Shown here: piece by piece, positions 11,199-22,449 of the stretch | How the letters are laid out: every line of letters begins with the position of its first letter | Numbering within the stretch: position 1 is the first letter of the stretch | Source: Hortaea werneckii | Lineage: Eukaryota; Ascomycota; Dothideomycetes; Mycosphaerellales; Teratosphaeriaceae | DNA length: 62,219 nucleotides | Assembly: GCA_037044905.1 (NCBI GenBank) | Contig: JBAOKB010000016.1 | Location: 1 to 62,219, forward strand | Direction of reading: 5' to 3' | The notes under the pieces: model-generated | The model's input: only the letters and a program-made list of their open reading frames with translations | The model's database searches: none | Told to the model about the DNA's origin: nothing | Translations under genes and position numbers: made by a program

Positions 11199-11233
11199 CT
11201 CCCCGACTGGGAATCGAACCCAGGTCTCCCGCG

Positions 11234-11251
11234 GCTTGCTAAGAAGAATCT
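11234..11251 (-). other. Canonical tRNA intron (position 37/38)
   Basis: This 18-nt insert lies directly 3' of A37 in the anticodon loop, the standard place for eukaryotic nuclear tRNA introns. It should be removed by the tRNA splicing endonuclease and ligase. Its exact borders can shift by a base or so because of local sequence repetition. Confidence 0.75.
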
Positions 11252-11264
11252 TGACAAGCGGAAA

Positions 11265-11318
11265 CTAACATGTTGTTAGTGGGAGGACTTAGAAGTCGGA
11301 GAAGGTGGTGAAACTCAC
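11265..11318 (-). other. Spliceosomal-type intron inside the tRNA-Asp D arm
   Basis: This 54-nt insert begins GTGAGT, has CACTAAC with its branch-site A at 11276, 11 nt before the end, and finishes TTAG. These are the same signals as in the protein-coding introns of this window. Exact removal at GT and AG re-creates the D-stem pair G10-T25; moving the cut one base to the right would place G opposite G there. Position 24/25 is not the place where tRNA splicing endonuclease normally cuts. That it is removed by the spliceosome is an inference. Confidence 0.75.
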
Positions 11319-11342
11319 TCATAGCCACTAGACCATCGAGGA

Positions 11343-12488
11343 TGAGGCTGATTAGATCAACCGATGGGTGATCAAGTCATGTGACTCGATGGGACAACTC
11401 CGCTTCAAAATAATATATAAAGACTAAAAATTATGGACAGAAACGTTTTCGGCGCATGCTGTGTCTTCAAGCTCCGCAGCACAGCTCCTGGCTTGATGTT
11501 GCTGGTGCAGATAGTGCGGCATATTTTGCCGTTCGCTTCTTACAATCTACTGTCGCATGGTTGTTGCCGAGCAACCCAACGGTCGCAGCGATCGTTGAAT
11601 TTGATGAAAACAATGGCCCGGCGATGACGATGTTGGTCAGGGATTGGAAACTTCGTTCAGGTTCAATACAATTTGGCGCAATACGGTGGTTTGGCCTCGA
11701 AAGTGATTGTTGTTGTTGGTGCTGCCATGGTATGCCTCCGGAATACGTCCATCAAGCAGCCGCTACACTGTAAAAGAAAGGTGTATATGGTGACCGAATA
11801 TTGTAGGGTTAGCAAGGGTTAGTAAGGGTTGGCTTTTTACTGCTACTGTAACCAGTATTAGTTGTAGTAGCGACCCCCTGGACTGATGTATGTATGTTCA
11901 GTGAAACCACACCAAGTACAGCGTTTAGCTTGGATCTCAGGTAACTGCAGTATACGTACTGCTAAAGTGTACTAAAAGGTCGCTGCGACCCGTTGGATCT
12001 TCGACTTGGATTGATCGCAAAGACACACTTACAAGAAACCACATTCTGCTAGATGTTTATGTCATAATCATGCCCATTATCACACACATTACGGGCTTGA
12101 AGCGTCCATGGCTTGATCACTGGTGATCGGAATCGAGAGGATGGAGGTATATAACGGCGATCTTCAACTTGGTCACAACTTCCGGCCAGTCACTTATCCC
12201 TGCACCTGGGGGTCTACTCCAGCATTACACATGCGCAAACGTGTAATAAAAGGTTCAAAATTGATCTAAATATATTCCGTGTACTGTAAATAGCAAGAGT
12301 CTTAACCCCTAGCATGTCATTTCTCATAATATACAGGCCTTGCGGCCAGCCCTTCTTGAAAAACGCCATGGGCCACTGCAGAATCGCTAAAAAGCACCGA
12401 AGGATGCAGTCGAAAAAAGTCGCTGGAAGCCAATGTATGCTTAGGTCGTTACGGTCATAAAGTAGTACAGATGTCTTATGCAGATGCA
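11343..12488. other. Long intergenic region with telomere-like repeats
   Basis: No supported gene is present. A short open frame on the plus strand at 11456-11773 has no recognisable domain and odd composition. At about 11814-11832 three degenerate copies of a GGGTTAG-like unit occur in tandem. An A/T-rich stretch lies at 11405-11435. Confidence 0.45.
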
Positions 12489-13198
12489 TTAAGGCGCACC
12501 GAAGAACCCTGCTTGCTATTACGAAGTTAGAAGGGAGGTGTAATAGTGAATCTCGTCCTCTCTGAACTTACCAGACATTGCTCGCAAGCATCCCCATGTG
12601 TCCCGCCCATCACCCAGCCATTACAGTTCCTTGCCGCAAAATAGTAACATCGATGGCAGGACATTTCCTTCGCAGGCTCAACAGGCGGGGCAGGTAATGG
12701 CTTGTCCTTTGATGCTTGCACATTGACCAGGCTGCCCTTGCGACGTGGTGATGAGAGACTGCTGCCACCAAACGAAGTCTGTAGTTTCGGAAGTGAAGGC
12801 CGTCTTGAACTTGACTGGCTTCGTGAAGGAGGAGTAGTCTGTCCGCTCCTCGACCCCTGGAGAGCACTGCCGATCATCTCCTTGGCCTGGGGATACGTTC
12901 GTCGGTTGAAGACTTTCTTGACATTGAATCGCGGACTGAGGTTGAGTCGTAGCGACCGAACAGACCCCTTGTCTTCGTCCGATTCGTAGGGTGGGGATAG
13001 TGTCTCTGCCCGCGAGAACTGTGATCGGAGGTCCAGCGACGATGCTGAACTGTGTGGCATCGACTTGTATGGCTCGCGTCGGCTTGGAGGCTCTGAATGG
13101 GATGGTTGTCTAAAGAGATTGTCGAGATATGCTGGTCGCGTTCCGCATGTGGACGGTCGAGGTAGTGCCATCGCCATGGTGGTAGGATCAAATCGCAA
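12489..13198 (-). CDS. Hypothetical protein with C-terminal cysteine motif
   Basis: Two exons are proposed: 13198-12572 and 12515-12489, with intron 12571-12516 (GTAAGT, branch TTCTAAC, AATAG) in phase 0. The last exon encodes only eight residues and a stop, for about 217 residues in total. The protein is rich in Ser, Pro and Arg over residues 1-175 and probably disordered (SSRRPSLPKLQ, KPLPAPP). Its tail has a compact Cys/His cluster: CHRC, then ARNCNGW, then GDACEQCL, which could bind one zinc ion. I do not know the family. The Cys-rich end directly abutting a good 5' splice site, with a short terminal exon behind it, argues that the gene is real. The start could also be Met8 or Met10. Confidence 0.6.
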
Positions 13199-15439
13199 GA
13201 CGTATGGAATGTTCAGCGTCCTTCTGGCCGGTGGGAGATGGTAGCAATGTTGTCAATGTTGAGAGAGTGTGAGACACTTCGCAGTATCGCAGTGCTGCTT
13301 GGCCGATAGGATTAAAGCGGTCGCCGGTAGATGACAAGCTCTCGACGTTCGTTGTTAACAACGCTCGGATGCGGATTGTTTCAGTCAAATAGACGAAAGA
13401 GTTCAAGCCATGTACGATGAAAGGGGAGACAGGAAAGTTAAGCCATGCATTGGTACAGCATGCGGCCACTCGTGGCCCCAAATGCATAAACACAAATCTA
13501 GCTTCTGGCCGCCCCATAGCTGAACGCCGTTGTGATGATCATCCCTAGGAAACGTCCCGCTCCACTTTGACGAAGTCAGACACGCAGGAACATCCACGAC
13601 GATCTGCACTTGTTTCTGCTCCATCTGGTAGCGGTTGGTAGGGTTAGAGGACGAAGGCACGATTCCACGAGGATAGTGAGTGTAGGCGCATCCTTAGCGG
13701 CCGGTTCTGTGCAAGCGGTTGGCGTACGGTCCCCATGCGCCCCAAGCACACGGCCGGGTGAAGTCGGCAGGAAGTGCCTGACAGGCGCCGTGGTGGCTCC
13801 GGCAGGGGGGTTCAGCCTAGAGCTGTCTACTACTTCCTAGCGATTAATGACGGTAAGGTGCTCCAATCCAGTGACCAGGGAGCCGCACCAGGCGTGGGAA
13901 CGACTTGGATCTCATCAACGATCGACTGTGTGAACACACGCCTCGGAGGTGAGATCGTCTCAGCCCACATTCGGCTTCCTTATTACCGCTGATCCTTGTC
14001 GTGCAGATAGAAGTGCTTATCCCCTAGAAAAAGAATTACTACTTTGGGACATTGATGGATTAGAATTGCCGTTCCTGACGCCAGGCCTTGAATCCGAGGA
14101 GGTCGCTGACACCTTATTCCTAGTAAACTGACGCTAGTGACTCAATGCCGGATTCACCTCGTTGAACGATATCTGTGACGCTGGAACGACGTGACAGCGG
14201 CGGCTATCTCATCACTGCATCGACACAGAGCTTTTCCGCCGACTCTGTTCTTTTCCTCAAGACCTCCGAATTTCCTGTGCGAAAGACTGGAACGCTATAG
14301 GGACGGGACGATGTACCTACATGGTGTTCGGGCTCTGGAAAGGGGGCACAGACGGTGACCGTACTGAAGGTTCATCAATGTTTGCGTCGGAGAATTTCGA
14401 CCTCGGGTTTCTATGAACTCAAACCCAACCCCACTGTGTGCGATAGAGTGGGACAATCTTGTGCACCGGTATGGAGCGTTCACTATGAAACATAGCGGGG
14501 CACAACGGCCAGCGGGACCAGGAGATCCAGAACCATCTGTCAGTTCTGAAAGGGTCCAACGCGATGGTCATCACGACATTCTTCTTATCAAAGCGCCTCT
14601 ATACATGCGCAGGGTACGGCTGCGACTTAACATGTGAGGGACTAGTGCTTTGCGACCACAACCAGCTATGACGGTCCCGGTGCTTCGACGAGACCCGAGA
14701 GCAAGTGAGACGAGAAGGTTTATGCATTCACGGCCCAGCCCTGTGTAGACTTCGACGTGATGAAAGATCCCCAGAACTACTCGCGCCGAGCCCCACGAGC
14801 CGGGTTGGCCTCGAAGTGAAAGATCCCAAGAACTACCTGCTTGCGCCGAGTCGCACGAGCGGGATGGCGTCGAAGTGAAACTGCACCATGGCTGGACGCT
14901 CTGCATTGGGTCCCCATCGCACGTCCAGCTTCCAGCAATTGCATATCGAACCAGCATGCCGCCCCTTGGTATGAAATCCCCGATAGGATCTGGTGTTCTC
15001 ATTCGGATGGGCATGCGAACGTGCGAAGCCCGTTCTAGCACGGTGAAACACTAGCCTACCGGTGTGACTTTGTAGTCTCAACCTTGTCTAGAGCCATTGG
15101 CCCCTCTTTCCTTGGAACAGTCCAGGTCCTTCCCCATTGACGCCATTAGGCCCATGACCAGAGCCGGGAGGAAAGAAGACGATGAAAAATAGAAAACAGC
15201 AGACGTTGGTGAAGTTCCATTTCGAAGAAGCCTCGATGAGGCCAGAAACTGTAGGAAATACAATCTTGCTGCCAGTGAGATTGTATTCCCACACATACTC
15301 ACACATAGCCGACATACATCCCCAACCGCCCTAGTCACCCTGAATAATGCCAACACTAACATACCAACAAAACGCAAAAAGGGGTATCACAAATGCCTCC
15401 CAGTAGAATTCACCTTATTAAAAAAAAAAAAAAAAAATC
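13199..15439. other. Long intergenic region
   Basis: About 2.2 kb holds no gene I can support; the open frames are short and lack domains. It contains a two-copy tandem repeat at 14753-14870 (listed separately) and an 18-base poly-A tract at 15420-15437, just beyond the stop of the transcription-factor gene. Confidence 0.5.
14753..14880. repeat. Tandem repeat, ~59-bp unit
   Basis: Two diverged copies (14753-14811 and 14812-14870) share TCGA-GTGA, AAAGATCCC, AGAACTAC, GCGCCGAG and CACGAGC blocks in the same order. A third copy starts (TCGAAGTGAA) at 14871 and stops. No open frame runs through it that would make it a protein repeat. Confidence 0.75.
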
Positions 15440-18400
15440 TCAAACGCCTTGCGAATGCCTCCGGTCCACCTCATGGTGCCCTGGCAATAACAAATCGATA
15501 CAAGATCCCAACACGTCATTCGCATCGTGCAAGAGCTCCCAACGTGGCTGCTTAAAAGTTTCTTGCAGTAACAGCAGTAAACCTAGACAGGAGTTACGGT
15601 CTTTGATCCCCTCCAGTTCGTCCGGGGTAGAGACGCCGCCGACGCGGACGAGGTAGCGCTGCATGTCGCGTATCTGCAGCTCGCGAGTCGTGAGGGTGTA
15701 GTTAGAGGGGCGAAGCGGTCCGTCGAGAGCGTAGCCGTACGACCAGACGATGAGGAGGGCGAAGAAGAGCACCCAAGGTCGGTTGAGCAGGTAGTCGTCC
15801 CTCGCACTGTACGTGAATGTCAGCGGTTGATGGGGATGTGCTCGTTGGGTCGCCAGCAAGTCTTCAGGGATCAGGACTTCGCGGAGGAATTTGAGCGCGT
15901 AGAACGTGGCGTCCCTCGCGCGTGCGCTGGGCGCCCACTGCTCTCTCATCCGGCGTTGGACGACAGCGCGGTCCGTTTCCAGCACCACGCGCCCGAGAAC
16001 TCGATCGCTGCCGGCGAAAACTTGGCAGTCGATGATGTCGACATGCATTGCCATGTGCGCCAGGCTATGTAGACATGTCCGCGACTCGAAGACGTTGTCA
16101 CGGTGATCGATGCTCAGGCGGTCGACGTTCTTGGGGTTGCAGACTTGTAGCCAGAGTTCGTTCTTGGACAGGCTCTCGTCGAAGTCACGACGCCAAAAGT
16201 CAAAGGCTCTGGTGAGTGGACTGCGCCATTTGATCTGGTTGCCAAGCATGCTTGATGCTCCGAGAGAAGATACTTGCAAGTCCCTTTGATTCATATGCCA
16301 GCTGACGTTGAGCAAGCCAGCCATGAGGATGACTCTTCCGAAGGTATTAGTGCGGACTTTTTGACCATTAAGAGTCCGCTTCAGACCGTCCAAAAAGCTT
16401 GTTGGCTTGAAGCCGTTGGCTGCTAAGCTGGACTCAATACGTTGAACCTCTGCGCTGCTTGTCGCAGACCAAAGAGCTTCGTCGCACGGCAGCGGTAGTC
16501 GAAGATCATGTGGCGACATTACCGCTGTATGTCCAAAGAGAGTCGCATGTGTTGAGTCGATAATAAACGCAGTGAATGCTGCTCTCCTTGTGGCCTCTGC
16601 TGTGATCCACTTGTTCCAGGAAGCATCTGGTGTATTCTGGCCGCTTGTGTTGATACTGCCATCAGGGCCAGGTGGGGTTCTCGTTGGATCATCGCCATTG
16701 TGAGGTAGATCCGTCGCGTTTCGACCTATCAGTGAAGAGCCTCTCCGCATCACCGTCAGCGTCGTAGCGTGATGGATGTGTGCCCTCTCGTGTAGGTTCC
16801 TGGTGCTGAAAAGCTTCTCAAAAAGCTCGAGTAACAGCATCGTCTGGAACGTCCAAAGCTTAGCGGTTGGTCGGAATTCGGCATCTTTGAACACCTCCCA
16901 CCGAATGTGATACGCGATAAAGAAGGCGAGCTCAGCACTTCTTAGCGTCAGGTCCAGCGAATGTGTGCGCTCCAAGCATGTAGCTCCGAGACACATCATC
17001 GCTAGAAGTAAGAGATCTGGGCAGGTCTCAGAATTGAAGGTAGGGCGGTGCAGAATTGGCATCTGATGGTGTAAATGTGCCCAGTAGCTTGATAGGTAGG
17101 TCTTCAGCATGTGCAGGCTCATCACGTGGTGTGGCTTGTCCCAATCGCCTCGAAGTATTTCTGACTTATCGCGTCGGCCATCATTGTGATCGATCTCATT
17201 CCAGTTCTTGACGAGCTCAGCGAGTCGATTCTTTTTCATCTCACTGACACTGCTTTCCCGTGTAGTTATGTCGAGCGCATTGTCGCCCGACATGTCATTC
17301 CATGGTCCAAAGTGTTGCTTCGACTCGTTCGGCGTACCATCTGTGTCCAATCTAGGTAGCGACATGTTCCACATTTGATTGTTCGATGTTGGTTCCAGAG
17401 CCGGGGGAGAAGGCGGGATGGCCTCCAAGTTGTTGTTGTCGAATAGTGAATTCAGAAGATTGTCATCGAAAGGCATTGGCGGTGAGCGGTTGAAATTCTC
17501 GTGGCCAAATACAGGCATTGCATATCCTGTTTGCATTTGGTCTATCACGTTGAAGTCGGTCACACTGTTCGCTCGGCTGTTAGGCATCGGTTGCTGGTCG
17601 GCAGAGCTAACACTGAGGCCACGTTGGGACATCATGCTCCCTGATTTCGGCCCACTTGTTGTTCCGTAGCCTCCGGGGAAGCCGAACGGTGGCAGGGAAG
17701 GGAGGGCGGAGGTGGTAGAAGGGGACCGAAAGTGTTGAGAAGACATAGAGGGCGAAGGGTAGGGGTGATGGGAATAGGTCGGTCCCATTGCCGGCGGCGA
17801 GGAAAGAGGTGGGGGCTGCATTGAATTCAATGCCACATGCGCCTGCGGTACAAAGCCATGGGATTGAGCATGCGGCCTAGCGAACGCTCCATTGTAGTAA
17901 TACTGCCTGTTTTCAGAAGGCGAAGCAAGAGGGAAGGCAGACGCAGGCGGCGGACTTCCATTGGTCGTGGTGCCAGTAGGATTGCCGAAAGCGGCATTCG
18001 CTTCTACTTGAGGACCAACAGGCATTTGAAGAGGTGGCAGTTCAGGCATTACGGTGCCGTAGGGGTGCGCAGCGGTTGTATATGAATTTCCATGACCTGT
18101 GGCGCACTGAGTACTCTCCGCGAACGAGCCGGCTAGTGGTTGGATTGTCTGCTCTGGAGACGCTGGAAACTCAGCAGCCATGGGAGGCGATCCAGACCCA
18201 TTTGCATTCGTGGATGCTCTCTGGCTGCTTTGGAAGGCGTCTTTGCGCTGCAGATGGGAACCTTTGGCTGTGTGGCGCTCTCGGTGTCTCGCACAAAGAT
18301 CGGCACGTACAAAGTGGCGGACGCATCCTGGAAAATCGCAGCGGTAGATCGTCTTGGGTGTGTCTGAACATAGGCTGTTAGCTTTCGCGACACACATACC

Positions 18401-18669
18401 CACACCTATCAGTGACGAGACATACGGTTCAGCTGGTGCCTGTACAAGTGCTCTGCCCTGGAGTACGCCTTCCCGCAATCCTCGTGCGGACAATGATACT
18501 TCTTGTCGCCATTCTTTACCACCTTCCTCTTCTTTTTGGGGTGCGCATCGATATCCCCTGGGACCTCCCAGGTAGCATCGTCATCCTCGTCCAACCTGCC
18601 GTCGGGCCGAATCTCAGGCGCTGGAGCTGCCACGCCTCCAGCCGCCTCAACAGTCATCCCGGACAGCAT
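15440..18669 (-). CDS. C2H2 zinc-finger transcription factor with fungal-specific TF domain
   Basis: Two exons, 18669-18426 and 18363-15440, are separated by intron 18425-18364 (GTATGT...TTCAG). They give about 1055 residues. The intron falls between two C2H2 fingers: YHCPHEDCGKAYSRAEHLYRH in exon 1, then after the splice IYRCDFPGCVRHFVRADLCARH, joined by a QLNHTPK linker. A basic KKKRKVVK stretch before finger 1 is a likely nuclear signal. Residues ~100-400 are rich in Pro, Ser, Gln and Asn. The C-terminal half carries the fungal-specific transcription-factor (PF04082-like) region, with LKTYLSSYWAHLHHQMPILHRPTF and LLLLAMMCLGATCLE. Such proteins regulate metabolism or development; the target is unknown. 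ATG at 18669 is the first ATG in the frame. Confidence 0.88.
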
Positions 18670-20636
18670 TCGCACTCAATCGCGGTGGGTATAGCTTGAT
18701 ACTCTGCGGAAGAAGTAGGATATGCCTAGAGTCACTCCTGGCCCATCCACGTTTGGCCAGCATGCTCCTACCGAGAGACAGATGCAGTCGCAGGTACACC
18801 CTTGCCGTCACCAAGGAATATAAGCTTGCGGCCGGTACTTTATGCTATGCGGAGGCGGCGCTCTGGATACGTGGAAGTAGTGATGTGCATACTAAGATGG
18901 AGAGTCCCGGCGAGGAGTCGTGGGAACGACAAGAGATGACCAACCCCGTTCATGCCTACCTAGTCTACTTCAACAGAGAGACGAGGTGAGGGAGGCAGAT
19001 CCATGAGCTCGTCGCTTGGGTCCCAGCTGACAGAAGTGCGGAGGGGTGGGTCTGCGGATCTCGCCAGCGCGAAGCCAATTGGAACGGACCTTGCTGTGCC
19101 GCGAAAGCATAACCACCCAGCCGGGATGGCTTGGATTTAAGGCATCGCACTAATAATAAATGTCCAAGACGAATGAGACATGGACTATTGGGTTGATTGC
19201 ATTCTCCCTGAGATCGCACCCTTGGATCCCGCATATCTGACGCGGTAAAGTCGTCCTTGAGATCCATCTCCGGGACAGCGACACCGGTCCCCCAGTCTAC
19301 AGGTGGACGGCAACCCTTCGATGTTGGTACTTGGCAAATGACCGACCAGGCATGATCTTCACCCTGGACATGCATGTCCGCGCGGGGAATGCACAATTCC
19401 TGCAATAATCATGCCGCATGAAGCACGTAAACAGTCGATGACACACGGCTCAGCCTCACTTGGGACTCCTACGAGGCTGATGATCACCCAAGGCGGAAGC
19501 ATGTTGGCGCAGTAGCTCCTCCTTTCATCGTGAGACTAGCGTCAAGATAGACGCCACCATGCGAGGTGTGATGGGCGGCCTGCATGCCCTGTTTTCCCGC
19601 GTCATTATTTAGACGGATGCGCGTTTGACGCCCTCCAACTACTGGTCCGAGGCTAACTCCGTCCATACAATCGGCATCTATTCGACCAGTCACATTTCCC
19701 CAGAGCTTTTGAAGTCTCTTAAAACGCTTGACATAATGTGCACAAAAGATCCAATCGACCCTGCAGCGAATCCGAAGAATGGGAACCTAGCCCCACTTCA
19801 TGGAAGGCTTAGCCTCTTCTTGAATCATTCGGAGATGTCAAATATTACAGTCATACTTCCACTGATCAAATGCATACAGACCGTGGTCATTCGTACAGGG
19901 ACTTTGGGGCCTAAACTACTGACGGAATTTGTTGATTCCGGCTCTCAGTTTCGGCTAGACACAACCTATTAATTGTCCGGATATTATCGGACAAAAGACG
20001 TAACAGCTCTGATGGCGACATAAATGCCTGTTTGACCGATCACGATGCCCGATAACGAACAAATCGCGGCCAACTATGAGACAATCGATTGTGTGAAGAT
20101 CTCGGGGATCAAGCATGTCCTAACACTAGGCTCGGTGGGTGGACTACCGCCAGGAAAATCCACGCAAACTTGGCTCTTAGGATCTCCTATCGGAAGAAGT
20201 CTCGGCGTGCTACGCTGGAGGCCAGCTGCTATTTTGCGGCCCAAAAGCACGCGTGGCCCAACAGCCAAGCTTTCGAACAATGCCAGCCTACCCTCTCCGC
20301 CTTATAATAGTAGGCATAGTGGGGGAGATGTGACAGAGACCGATCTTCGCCGGCGAGGATTCTTCTCCGTGTGTCCAATGTCGCCGCCGCATGACCTTTC
20401 CAGCACAGAAGTTGTTCTGGGTTTTGGAATCTTCGGCAACATGGCAGCCGACGAGCGACATGGAACGCGTCATATTGGACCTTAAAATGATTTGTCTGGG
20501 TCGATGCGGGCTCCCGTCTCGTGAGAACCTTGACTTCCTATCCTCAGCAATGGTACTTTCCAATCTGTCGGAAGTGCGTAGGATCCATTTTGCCTATCAG
20601 CAAGTGCCATCATGTCAATACTCTTCAATTCGAAGG
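18670..20636. other. Long intergenic region
   Basis: Almost 2 kb contains no gene I can support. It includes the promoter of the C2H2 factor. Open frames at 19625-19972 and around 20045-20485 (plus) show no domain, and the second overlaps the 3' side of the GH47 gene. Confidence 0.5.
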
Positions 20637-22449
20637 CTATACAAGTGTCCCCACTACACGAAAAGGATGCGCCTCAGTATTGTACACCCATTCGTTCTTC
20701 ACCCCGTGTCGGCTGTCTTGTACATGGAATGCATTACCGTCATCCTATGGTTTGAACGTCAGTCATCGTCCAGCTTAGCTTTCAGGTTAGGAACTTACCT
20801 CGAGATGAAGCAGGTAGACATATTTCAGCACCTCTGCAAAGACAAAGCTTTCCTGCATGTCCAACTTCTTTCCTCCGTCAGGTGCGTTGACGTCGCTAAT
20901 TGCGCTAAACCCTGTGCTTGTCTTGCAAACCTTAGTAATGGCTTCGAAAGCCGACCACGCCCACTCTCTATACTTCGGATCTCCTGTCGCTCTATATGCA
21001 TAGTACCAAGTTTCCAACACCTCTGGTCGGAGCTTGAAGGACGAGTCAGAGAGGCGAACAGAGTTATTGGCCGTGCAGGGACCGTCGCCCCAGTTCCCGA
21101 GACAATCTTCCGTCCACATCACAAACTCGCCACCCAGTCCTGTCGCCGTCCTGCTATACATTGCTCCAGCGGTGTCCGCAATCGAAAGGCCAAAGTCAAC
21201 GAATGTCTGATTTCCAGTGATCATGCCTCCGAGCACAAAGTTGCCACCAGCAAACCAGGAGAGTGAGTCCATTGCGTTGAAACGACGTTGGCCCTCCCAG
21301 TATGGCAGCAGTGTCCACTCGGGATGACCGTATGCATGCGAAGCAATGTATCTAATCGTTGAGTCTGCGGCAACTCGCCATCGGTCAAGATACGTCGAAT
21401 ACACATCTCGATCGTAGATGTACATTTTGACAAGATATTCATAGAAAGCTATTGGACGTTAGTGGGGAAGGGGTATACTGCACTTCCATACTTACAGTCG
21501 GCTAAGGAGCCCCAGCTTCCTTTCGAATCCATCAGCTGGCCGTTCATGACGCTTACAAACGATCCATAGATTCCGGGAAATGGCATTTGCTCGGCGGACG
21601 TTGGATTAATGAGATACTGTTCGGCTTTCCGCGCCTTCTCGACGTATACGCGAAGGCCGGTGATATCTGAAAGCCGTCCAAATTCAAGCACGAGAGTTCC
21701 TATGCCCGCAAGAGTATTTGAAGTCCCGCTGTCGGTCGTACAAAGTGCTGGATCGACCCAGTTACGTGGGATACCTGTTGGGGTGGAAAAGCCACAGCTC
21801 AGGACGTCACCGAGTTTAATCGTCTGATTCAGCAGTGTTTCCCGCAAATGAGCGTCGACCTTCAGATGCTTGAAAGGCCCATCGAGAAGATCGTTGGCGG
21901 ACAGCATGGCTCCAAAATGCCGTATGACGACCTCGAAAAGCTGCAGGCTTGTGCCGCCCGTCACTTTGGTGAAGTCGACCTTGGCGATGAATTCCAGTAT
22001 CTCAATGACCACTTCACTTCGCTCGAACATGATTGCTGACGAGAGTGCATCTATGGCAGTGGCACCGAGTCCTCCAAAGTCATCGTCGCAGGTGTTCGTG
22101 ACGGGATGGATGGAATCGTGGCCCATGCAATAGGTTGAGTATCCGCGCCAGGCATGATCGAAAGCCTCTATTACCTGATATCGCCGTCCTGCGAGTTCAG
22201 AAGGCTTCAGATTGAATGCTAGTATAGCGTTAGCGGGAGACTTCCGAACATCCAACTATCAATGGGCGCACATGAATGAAAGCGATCAGACGCATTTGGA
22301 TCCTGCTGGCGCAGGGTATAGAATAAGCCGATTAGCAGGAGAGCTCCCAAACAAGTCAGGCCTCGACGTGAGAATAGACGCATTCCTTGTGATCCTCGTG
22401 AGGCTCCATGTGGCGTTGCCAGAAGACCACCAGTACTCGCTGTGTTCAT
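20637..22449 (-). CDS. GH47 alpha-1,2-mannosidase-like type II membrane protein
   Basis: Four exons are proposed: 22449-22272, 22218-21496, 21448-20799 and 20744-20637. Introns are 22271-22219 (GTGCGC...CTAG), 21495-21449 (GTAAGT, CACTAAC, TAG) and 20798-20745 (GTAAGT...ATAG), giving about 552 residues. An N-terminal signal anchor (~29-46, LTCLGALLLIGLFYTL) suggests an ER or Golgi luminal enzyme. Family motifs in order: AFDHAWRGYSTYCMGHD, DDFGGLGATAIDALS, SLADSFYEYLVKMY, FKLRPEVLETWYYAYRATGD, LDMQESFVFAEVLKYVYLLH and NEWVYNTEAHPF, the calcium-binding Thr region. The LADSFYE form resembles Golgi-type enzymes. The usual acidic residue in the LAExGTLxLEF block appears to be Gly, and the His of the MDHLxxF block is Ser, so catalysis may be altered. 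GH47 enzymes trim mannose from N-glycans. Confidence 0.87.

Larger units (their letters stand above)
11199..11342 (-). tRNA. tRNA-Asp(GTC) with two intervening sequences
   Basis: Reading the minus strand from 11342, the 7-bp acceptor stem TCCTCGA pairs with TCGGGGA (11206-11200), with discriminator G73 at 11199, the usual aspartate identity base. A D arm starts GGTCTAGTGGCTATGA. The anticodon stem TCCGC pairs with GCGGG and the loop TTGTCAC carries GTC. The T arm is CTGGG/CCCAG with loop TTCGATT. Two inserts interrupt it: 54 nt (11318-11265) between nucleotides 24 and 25, and 18 nt (11251-11234) between 37 and 38. Without them the RNA is a 72-nt tRNA including G73, with a T27-G43 wobble and the usual G10-T25 wobble in the D stem. 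The A-box (TGGTCTAGTGG) and B-box (GGTTCGATTCC) sequences are intact and T-runs follow, so it looks expressible rather than a relic. Confidence 0.9.

Noticed and set aside
19625..19972. 115-codon open frame in the gap upstream of the GH47 gene
   Set aside because: No domain, no splice-supported partner exon and no compositional sign of coding.
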